From contig CAIVXP010000260.1 in assembly GCA_903909905.1 (NCBI GenBank), positions 1-5,817 on the forward strand: a stretch of 5,817 nt of DNA, read 5' to 3'. Source of the stretch: Akkermansiaceae bacterium (GTDB lineage: Bacteria; Verrucomicrobiota; Verrucomicrobiia; Verrucomicrobiales; Akkermansiaceae). The notes beneath the pieces were generated by a model. The model did not search any database, was not told the origin of the DNA, and was given only the letters and a program-made list of their open reading frames with translations. The position numbers and the translations under genes are program-made. Positions 1 to 5,113 of this stretch are shown one piece after another (the stretch's first letter is position 1; each line of letters opens with the position of its first letter).

Positions 1-566
1 CTGCCCGGATCTGCCTTGCCCTGCTCCTTTGACAGCTTGGTGAGCATTTCGCGTCGCAACACCTCGCCCAAGACTGCCTCCTTGATCTGCAAGCGCCAAA
101 GGTCGGCAGCCTCTTTTTCATTCTTTGGCCAACTTGCGTCCTTGCGGCTCATCAGAACCTTTTCTTTTTTGGCAAAATCGAATTCGGCACCATTCAACAG
201 CTGACCCGTCTGTGCCACGCGCGCTCTCACGCGCTCCTTGAAAACCTCGTAGATCTCAACCGCCGCCTGCATGCTTTTCCCTTCAAGTATGAGGCGGTGC
301 ATGTCACTGCCATAGGCCTCGTTGAAGCGGTCCACATCCTCTTGGGTAAAATAGAGGCGCTGGAAATCTAGATCCTTGAGGTAATCCTCAAGAAATCGCC
401 GAGCTAGGTCCTGATCGAAAGGCAACTTGGCAAAGTGGCTATTCTGCAGCATGATCGACATCTGGCGACCAACTTCATTAAAATCAGCCTTCTGGGCTGA
501 TACATGAGAAATGGATGTCAGAGCCGCTGCTGCAAACAAAGAATTGCGAAGCCGGGGGAAATTCAT
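1..566 (-). CDS. prc: Tail-specific (C-terminal processing) protease, N-terminal part; runs off the left edge
   Basis: Only the first 188 residues are visible; the frame stays open to base 1. Residues 1-24 form a Sec signal peptide (MNFPRLRNSL, an Ala/Leu core, then VSA before QKAD), so the protein acts in the periplasm. Residues 48-81 carry the pattern of the Prc (Tsp) N-terminal domain: LPFDQDLARRFLEDYL, then DLDFQRLYFTQEDVDRF. Residues 144-157, ASWPKNEKEAADLW, closely match the APWPKNEAELNALW segment I recall from E. coli Prc. Family members are S41 serine proteases that degrade or trim envelope proteins from the C terminus. The PDZ domain and the Ser/Lys catalytic pair lie outside the window, so activity cannot be judged. 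ATG at 566 is chosen because it opens the signal peptide. There is no Shine-Dalgarno sequence. The gene follows the export genes on the same strand but is separated by 356 bases and has its own candidate promoter, so it is probably not part of their operon. Confidence 0.88.
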   Translation of the reverse strand, partial: MNFPRLRNSLFAAAALTSISHVSAQKADFNEVGRQMSIMLQNSHFAKLPFDQDLARRFLEDYLKDLDFQRLYFTQEDVDRFNEAYGSDMHRLILEGKSMQAAVEIYEVFKERVRARVAQTGQLLNGAEFDFAKKEKVLMSRKDASWPKNEKEAADLWRLQIKEAVLGEVLRREMLTKLSKEQGKADPG

Positions 567-577
567 GCGTGTGGGGA

Positions 578-605
578 ATTGTAGATGCCGGGTGGCGGTT
601 TTCAA
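578..605 (-). promoter_or_regulatory. Candidate sigma70-type promoter of the protease gene, almost leaderless
   Basis: On the minus strand TTGAAA (605-600) and TACAAT (583-578) are separated by 16 bases, one mismatch each from TTGACA and TATAAT. Transcription would start near 570-572, only about 5 bases before the ATG at 566, which fits the absence of a Shine-Dalgarno sequence. The -35 box lies in the loop of an inverted repeat (GGTGGC 591-596 and GCCACC 609-614) that could affect polymerase access. This is a motif match only; there is no experimental support. Confidence 0.42.
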
Positions 606-689
606 CTTGCCACCACTTTGGCCTTTGTCGATTTCCAAAATGACATTTGCATTACGGGCTGCCTTTTTAGAGCTATTTGCGAAAAGGTG

Positions 690-845
690 TAGCCGATGGA
701 GCGGGGGGATTTTGGCCAAGGCAAGGCGCTGCGATAATGGAGCGGAGCGACATAGCCGACCCGAAGGGTTGCCCGTAAGGGCCGCACCGGCGGGTGCGGG
801 CAAAGTGGATAGACATCCACGACTGAGCAAGAACGCAGGAAATGA
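690..845. repeat. Hairpin-dense intergenic element, probably a dispersed repeat
   Basis: Four short perfect stems lie almost end to end: ACCC-GAA-GGGT (759-769); GCCC-GTAA-GGGC (771-782, a GNRA-type loop); CCGCACC-GGCG-GGTGCGG (782-799); and GTGGAT-AGAC-ATCCAC (805-820). An alternative outer stem pairs TTGCCCG (769-775) with CGGGCAA (797-803), so two folds compete. Short direct repeats lie to the left: ATGGAGCGG at about 696 and 737, and TAGCCGA at about 690 and 754. The composition differs from the flanking genes. It resembles the REP-like or non-coding repeats scattered between genes in many genomes, and I have an unverified impression of similar elements in Verrucomicrobiota. The ends are not defined, and only one copy lies in this window. 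Confidence 0.5.
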
Positions 846-922
846 TGTTGGTCTTCTCTCTTTTACGAACCTTGAAATTTTCCGAGCCAAGACCGGCGGC
901 CAACACCGCTGCAATCGAACCA

Positions 923-1486
923 TCAGCGGCCGAATGCGTTCTTTTGCGGTACTTCGATCGTATCGCCGGATTCGAGCAGAATGTTCATGGCTTCACCCTC
1001 GGTAAGGTCATATTCGGTTTGCTTGCCATTGCGATAAAGCTTCACGCGGTGCATGCTTCCAAACTCGGTTGGCCCACCTGCATTCTGAATGGCCTGATAC
1101 AATGTAAGATTCCTATTGAACGGCACTGGTCCCGTCTTGCGAACCTGGCCGCCAATGGTCACCACTTTTTCCTCGATGCTCTTGGCGCTCGAGTCGATCA
1201 CCTGAAAGGTCGGGCTGGTATAAATTTCAGCCGCTCTGAAGCGCTGCTCGAGAATGGCCGCCAACTGCTCCGCCCTCAGGCCCGATGCACGCACCTGCCC
1301 AATGAACGGCATGTTGATCATGCCGGATTCGGAAACAGGGTAGATCGCATCGATACGACCTTTCTCCTCACCCGGCACACCGCTCACCGAAATTTGAATG
1401 GCCCGCCCAGCCTGGATCTGGCCAAAAGCACCGGTGACAAGACATGCCAAGGCGGCAACGAGGGTGATGATCGAATTAAATTTCAT
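923..1486 (-). CDS. Polysaccharide export (OPX, Wza/GumB-type) protein, minimal form
   Basis: This 187-residue periplasmic export protein has residues 1-22 as a signal peptide ending AFG before QIQAG. Residues about 24-98 match the polysaccharide export domain (QISVSGVPGEEKGRID, then YPVSESGMINMPFIGQV and LRAEQLAAILEQRF). Residues about 107-165 form one SLBB domain (VVTIGGQVRKTGPVPF, LTLYQAIQNAGGPTEFG), and the end is LLESGDTIEVPQ, the usual closing motif. E. coli Wza, of about 380 residues, has extra SLBB-like domains, a lipidated Cys and a C-terminal membrane helix. This protein has one SLBB, no C-terminal helix and no convincing lipobox; C15 in ALAC lacks the usual Leu at -3. The outer-membrane pore must therefore come from another protein, most likely the porin gene upstream. 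The start is ATG at 1486; an in-frame TTG at 1492 is possible but less likely. The gene begins 20 bases after the kinase stop without a Shine-Dalgarno sequence, so co-transcription is expected. Confidence 0.9.
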   Translation of the reverse strand: MKFNSIITLVAALACLVTGAFGQIQAGRAIQISVSGVPGEEKGRIDAIYPVSESGMINMPFIGQVRASGLRAEQLAAILEQRFRAAEIYTSPTFQVIDSSAKSIEEKVVTIGGQVRKTGPVPFNRNLTLYQAIQNAGGPTEFGSMHRVKLYRNGKQTEYDLTEGEAMNILLESGDTIEVPQKNAFGR

Positions 1487-1506
1487 AAACAAAGGAATAC
1501 GGTGGG

Positions 1507-3702
1507 CTAGTAAAGGTCAGACTCAGTTTTGCTCTCCGATGTCTTAACGGCCGGCGCAGGGGAATTTGTCTTGGAATCCGATGGCGTCACCCCAGCAGGA
1601 GTAAGCATCGTGGACCCTGGTTGCGAATCAGAAGGCGCGTAGTAAGTGTAGTAGCTGGTGTAGTACTGATACTGACTGTCGCTGCGGACATCGACGTTGT
1701 TAAGAACAACACCGAGAATGTTACCCCCGACATTTTCGATCGATTGCTTGACCCGAAGAAGCATGTTTCGTGGAAGCTTGCGGTGCTGAACGACAATGAT
1801 CGAAAGGTCGACCTCACTCGCGATCACGGATGCGTCGCTGACACCGAGGATCGGCGGGCTGTCGATCAGAATCAGGTCGAAGCGCTGTTTGACATCCTGG
1901 ATCATCTCGGACATCCGACGGGAGTTGAGAATCCCAGACGCGTCCATGGGCAGAATGCCGGATGGCATGAAATAAAGGTTGTCCACAGGTGTCTGCAGAA
2001 TCACATCCTCAAGCATCAACTCAGTGGTGAGGTAGTTGGTAAGGCCGACGGAGTTATTGATGCCAAAGAAGGTGTGAAGACGCGGACGGCGAAGGTCGGC
2101 GTCGATCATCAATGTGGTGTATCCACCTTGCGCGCAAATGTAGGCGAGGTTCATCAGCGTCGTCGACTTGCCTTCGCCCGCTCCACCTGAAACGACGGTG
2201 ATGGTGTTGTCCTCAGGGTTCTTACGGTTGAACTCAATGTTCGTCCTTAGAATCCGATAGGCTTCGGCATCCGGTGTTGATCCGCGCTGCCTATGAAGAA
2301 GCGTAATGTCCTTCGGAATGACCGCAAGAACCGGCACTTGAAGGTACCTCTCCACATCTTCAAGCGTCTTCACCGAGGTATCGAGGAACTCAAGGAAGAA
2401 CGCGATACCCACGCCGAAAATCAAACCAACAACCGCACCAAGAACGAGGTTGAGAGTCACATTCGGGCTGACAGGGCTTTCGGAAATGACGGGAGCATCG
2501 TGTACCAACACGGTTTCGGGGGGCATCTTGCTGGAAATAGTTTCCCCCATCTGCTTGAGCTTCATGGTTTGCAGAAGCTCTTGGTCGGTTTCGAAATCCC
2601 GCTTGGCGTCCACGTAGTCCTGCGCATCAAGACCTCGCTTGATGGCCTCCTCACGCGTCTCGTCCTTCATGATTTCGACGCTTTTGAGGCGGTCGGCTGC
2701 AAGATCAAGCTGGGCGGTTAGGGTTGCTCGAAGATTCACCACTCCCTCATCGAGCTGGCGCTTCATGTTCTGGATCTGATCGTTTGCCGCCAGCACCGTC
2801 GGGTGCTTGGCACCAAGGCCGTTGATCCGCAGACCGTCGAGCTGGCGCTTGCCCTCGAGATATTGGGGATAAAGGCTACGGATGATGTTATCCGGCAAAT
2901 CCAAGCCTGCTGCGTAAACCATCAGCTGGTCACTGTCATACTTCAAAAGGCTGCCGATTTGACTCTCAAGATTGCGCTTCTCCTGCTCAAGCAGGTTGTA
3001 GGCCTCGAGTGCCGTTCTCGCTCCTTGGTCTTCGTCCACACCAGTCTGGCCGTAGAACGAATCCGTCCCCTTGTAAATGATGCCCTTGGTGCGCACGATC
3101 GTCGCCAACACCTTGCGTCGCTCCTCGACCTTGTCTTCCTGATTGCGCACCGCCTTGTTGAGTTCTTGCAAAGCGTTTTCGGCGTCACGGCTCTCGATTT
3201 CGGCACGATACAAGCGATACGAACGGGCGACCTCTTCCGCGATGTCCCTCGCGTCAACCTTGTTGGTGTGACGCACGCGGATCGATATAAGGTCAGTACC
3301 GCGAATGTTCTGGGTGTTGACGATACCTTTCAGAATACCCAAGGCAGATTCCTTATCCACGCCCCAGCGGTTCACCAACTCGAGGTTTTGCACTACCTTA
3401 TCCAGAGAGTTGCGGCTCTTGATCTTTTCAAATTCAGTTCCGAAGAATTGATCGGTCATCCGACCAGCTCCCGAAAGCTCGTTGAGTTGTGATCCCAGCG
3501 GCGAAATACCCGCAGCACGCGGTTTGACCTCAATGGTCGTTCCGCTCTCATATTTCTTCGGCATCACATAGGTGATGACCGCCGCCGTCATGAAAACCAG
3601 CAGCAGGGAGAGAAGAATGATGCCATAGCGGTTTTTGATGACCTGCCAATAGTCCACCGCGTGGAGCATGGCTTCATTCTGTTGTACGGAGGTTGTGTTC
3701 AT
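1507..3702 (-). CDS. Wzc/GumC-type polysaccharide co-polymerase with BY-kinase domain (tyrosine autokinase)
   Basis: This inner-membrane protein of 731 residues controls chain length and export of EPS or capsule, and autophosphorylates on tyrosine. Order: cytoplasmic N terminus; TM1 about 27-46; Wzz domain about 50-145; long periplasmic coiled coil about 165-390; the Pro-containing SPVSPN motif; TM2 about 415-437; then the kinase. Kinase motifs: EAYRILR (480-486, the EX2RX2R oligomerisation motif); Walker A GGAGEGKST (506-514) with Ala at 508, where this family usually has Pro; Walker A' LMIDADLRRP (531-540); Walker B LILIDSPP (610-617). Seven tyrosines cluster at 678-688, the usual autophosphorylation site. 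Most family members end near this cluster, but here a Ser/Thr/Pro-rich tail of 43 residues follows and ends in DLY. Length and motifs suit a full one-piece Wzc. ATG at 3702 has no Shine-Dalgarno sequence and lies about 40 bases after a terminator. The OPX gene follows 20 bases downstream. Confidence 0.95.
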   Translation of the reverse strand: MNTTSVQQNEAMLHAVDYWQVIKNRYGIILLSLLLVFMTAAVITYVMPKKYESGTTIEVKPRAAGISPLGSQLNELSGAGRMTDQFFGTEFEKIKSRNSLDKVVQNLELVNRWGVDKESALGILKGIVNTQNIRGTDLISIRVRHTNKVDARDIAEEVARSYRLYRAEIESRDAENALQELNKAVRNQEDKVEERRKVLATIVRTKGIIYKGTDSFYGQTGVDEDQGARTALEAYNLLEQEKRNLESQIGSLLKYDSDQLMVYAAGLDLPDNIIRSLYPQYLEGKRQLDGLRINGLGAKHPTVLAANDQIQNMKRQLDEGVVNLRATLTAQLDLAADRLKSVEIMKDETREEAIKRGLDAQDYVDAKRDFETDQELLQTMKLKQMGETISSKMPPETVLVHDAPVISESPVSPNVTLNLVLGAVVGLIFGVGIAFFLEFLDTSVKTLEDVERYLQVPVLAVIPKDITLLHRQRGSTPDAEAYRILRTNIEFNRKNPEDNTITVVSGGAGEGKSTTLMNLAYICAQGGYTTLMIDADLRRPRLHTFFGINNSVGLTNYLTTELMLEDVILQTPVDNLYFMPSGILPMDASGILNSRRMSEMIQDVKQRFDLILIDSPPILGVSDASVIASEVDLSIIVVQHRKLPRNMLLRVKQSIENVGGNILGVVLNNVDVRSDSQYQYYTSYYTYYAPSDSQPGSTMLTPAGVTPSDSKTNSPAPAVKTSESKTESDLY

Positions 3703-3743
3703 GGACTAGAGTTTCACGGTTTCGAAGCTTTTCAAAGGAAATG

Positions 3744-3773
3744 AAAACTCCCGCAACGATTCCATTGCGGGAG
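3744..3773 (-). terminator. Intrinsic terminator or attenuator between the porin and kinase genes
   Basis: Read on the minus strand, a perfect 9-bp stem (CTCCCGCAA / TTGCGGGAG, arms 3773-3765 and 3756-3748) with an 8-base loop is followed directly by TTTTCATTT (3747-3739). It begins about 66 bases after the porin stop and ends about 40 bases before the kinase ATG. No T-run follows on the plus strand, so it acts in the minus direction. Within what otherwise looks like one operon, partial read-through could reduce kinase/OPX expression relative to the porin. Confidence 0.8.
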
Positions 3774-3784
3774 CTTACAACCTA

Positions 3785-3797
3785 GAAATCGGATTTC
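3785..3797. promoter_or_regulatory. Short perfect palindrome, possible operator
   Basis: GAAATC and GATTTC flank a single base between the porin stop and the terminator hairpin. The one-base spacer makes an RNA hairpin unlikely, but a dimeric DNA-binding protein could use it. A TTGAAA on the minus strand (3799-3794) overlaps it, but no good -10 box follows at the right distance. A 13-base palindrome can arise by chance. Confidence 0.2.
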
Positions 3798-3839
3798 AAA
3801 CGGGATGATCGGATGGTTTTGATTTGCAGCTGAAACGGC

Positions 3840-5057
3840 TCAGAACTCGGCAGACAAACCGAGTGAAATGCGATTACGGACATACTCACGTGCGTCGCTG
3901 ATATCCGTGAATGTTTGGGTGTAGGTGTAGGACAGCTTGCAGATAAGATAATCCGTCAGCTTGTAGGAACACCCGATGTAGGCGTTTAGATTGTTCTCGT
4001 ACTTGTCCGGTCCGTAGGTGTTGTCATTCACATTACGACCATTCATGTAATTCGAGAAAATGAGGTCAGTCCCCGAGAATAGCGATACATCCTCAGACAA
4101 AATATAGTTGGCATTAGCACCGATCCGCAAGGCGCGGCGATCCTCGTAATCGAGTAACCCCAACACGGTATCATTGGATTCAGCACTGTAGCGGGTATAG
4201 GCACCGAGTCTGAATTGCTGATTGATTTGCGATTGAAGAGCAATTTCCAAATAGGGGTTTGAGCTGCTTCCCCCGTCATTGACATCGCGCAACTGCAAAC
4301 CCGTCTTGAAGATGCCGATGGTATTGGGCGAAAATCGATGGTCGACACCGACGATAAAGTATTGGTCGGTGGAATCAGACGCAACGCCCGATCCATTAGT
4401 CTGGGAATAACGATACTCGGAAGTGAGAACCGACTGCGGAGTCAACTGGTAACGAAACTGTTCATAACCTTCGATCGTGGTGCGGTCGTTGCTGTTTTCA
4501 GCATCCGTATCGAAGCGATTTCCGCTGAAGCGGATACCCGTGTAGGTACCGAGCCTCTCAGTCCAGCGATAACCGATGGAATCGTCGGTCATCCAGCTGA
4601 AATATTCTTTACCGCTGCGGGAAGATGCAATGCCATAAGAGTATTCCGGTTCAAGCTCGTTGGCCACAAAGTTGCGGCTCATGAATCTCAATCGCTCACT
4701 GAAACGATGGGTAACCGATGCATTGAGCCGGGACTGGCTGAAAGTATCGTCATTGAGCGATTCAGGCGCGTCAAAATAGTAAATCAATCCGAACTTACCG
4801 TAGACATCCCATGTGGTCTGCGGAGTAAGGCTAGTGAAAGACACCCCAGCATTTGGGTTGAGGGCCAACGAAGAGTCCGATCCTGTGGATGTGGAACTAC
4901 CCGCACTCACATTGTCGTCATAAATGGCATTGGCGCCAAACAACCACTTGATGGGGAGAGACTCCTGGGCCTCCGTGCCGGTATAGTACAAACCCTCGGC
5001 AGCGATGGCGTGATTGATGAGTACGGCTAAAAATAGGAATGGAAACTTGCGCTTCAT
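3840..5057 (-). CDS. Outer-membrane beta-barrel porin of an EPS export locus (BBP2/EpsL-like)
   Basis: This protein has 405 residues. Residues 1-19 form a signal peptide (MKRKFPFLFLAVLINHAIA, then AEGL). The mature part, about 386 residues, alternates polar and aromatic residues in strands of 9-12 residues separated by short turns and longer Gly/Ser/Asn/Asp loops; examples are QSVLTSEYRYSQT and FRLGAYTRYSAES. It ends RISLGLSAEF, a typical beta-signal with terminal Phe. The N-terminal part (LFGANAIYDDNVS, then LNPNAGVSF) resembles the putative beta-barrel porin 2 family found in EPS and PEP-CTERM-associated loci. The length would allow roughly 16-18 strands. Beside an OPX protein that lacks a membrane helix, the likely role is the outer-membrane exit for the polymer; this is inferred from context. 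Cys363 and Cys373 face each other across a predicted hairpin. The start at 5057 is fixed by GGAG six bases upstream. Closest alternative: an unrelated barrel that is only co-located. Confidence 0.85.
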   Translation of the reverse strand: MKRKFPFLFLAVLINHAIAAEGLYYTGTEAQESLPIKWLFGANAIYDDNVSAGSSTSTGSDSSLALNPNAGVSFTSLTPQTTWDVYGKFGLIYYFDAPESLNDDTFSQSRLNASVTHRFSERLRFMSRNFVANELEPEYSYGIASSRSGKEYFSWMTDDSIGYRWTERLGTYTGIRFSGNRFDTDAENSNDRTTIEGYEQFRYQLTPQSVLTSEYRYSQTNGSGVASDSTDQYFIVGVDHRFSPNTIGIFKTGLQLRDVNDGGSSSNPYLEIALQSQINQQFRLGAYTRYSAESNDTVLGLLDYEDRRALRIGANANYILSEDVSLFSGTDLIFSNYMNGRNVNDNTYGPDKYENNLNAYIGCSYKLTDYLICKLSYTYTQTFTDISDAREYVRNRISLGLSAEF

Positions 5058-5063
5058 AATTTG

Positions 5064-5067
5064 CTCC
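5064..5067 (-). promoter_or_regulatory. Shine-Dalgarno sequence of the porin gene
   Basis: GGAG lies six bases before the ATG at 5057. It stands out because none of the other three visible starts (566, 1486, 3702) has one. It supports this start and suggests stronger translation of the porin. Confidence 0.6.
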
Positions 5068-5085
5068 GGGGTGAAGGGTGAGAGA

Positions 5086-5094
5086 ATTCTAACA
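5086..5094 (-). promoter_or_regulatory. Candidate extended -10 promoter for the porin gene
   Basis: TGTTAGAAT on the minus strand fits the extended -10 pattern TGnTATAAT with one mismatch, in an A/T-rich stretch. No convincing -35 box lies 16-18 bases upstream, which extended -10 promoters can tolerate. Transcription would start near 5079, giving a leader of about 22 bases that contains the GGAG site. Confidence 0.33.
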
Positions 5095-5113
5095 AATCAA
5101 ATTCAAATCAGAG

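Larger units (their letters stand above)
567..922. other. Intergenic stretch without a credible gene
   Basis: These 356 bases separate the OPX gene stop from the protease start. Contents from left to right: the candidate protease promoter (578-605); an A/T-richer part with a weak CCTTTT/AAAAGG inverted repeat (662-667 and 682-687); the hairpin-dense element (about 690-845); and 846-922, where I see no clear site. Two short minus-strand frames (602-820 and 673-906) and one plus-strand frame (511-1005) cross it. They look non-coding: Arg/Pro-rich, with no domain pattern, no ribosome-binding site, and overlap with the hairpins or with real genes. No intrinsic terminator with a T-run was found downstream of the OPX gene. 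Confidence 0.7.

Noticed and set aside
602..906. Two short minus-strand frames (602-820, 673-906) in the intergenic element
   Set aside because: They overlap the hairpin cluster, are Arg/Pro-rich and lack ribosome-binding sites. Such frames are typical of translated dispersed repeats, not of genes.
906..929. Inverted repeat CCGCTG/CAGCGG spanning the OPX stop codon as a terminator
   Set aside because: The stem has only 6 bp with a 12-base loop, and no T-run follows in the minus direction.
1487..1492. TTG at 1492 as start of the OPX gene
   Set aside because: An ATG two codons later opens the signal peptide with MKF and is the more usual start; neither has a Shine-Dalgarno sequence, so TTG is not fully excluded.
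842..1510. Plus-strand frame of 222 codons covering the OPX gene
   Set aside because: Opposite a well-supported OPX gene with signal peptide, export domain and SLBB domain; its product has no recognisable motif.
1621..3492. Several long plus-strand frames (1621-2190, 2293-2721, 2803-3492) inside the kinase gene
   Set aside because: The minus-strand kinase has every expected motif over its full length; the plus-strand frames are antisense shadows without family patterns.
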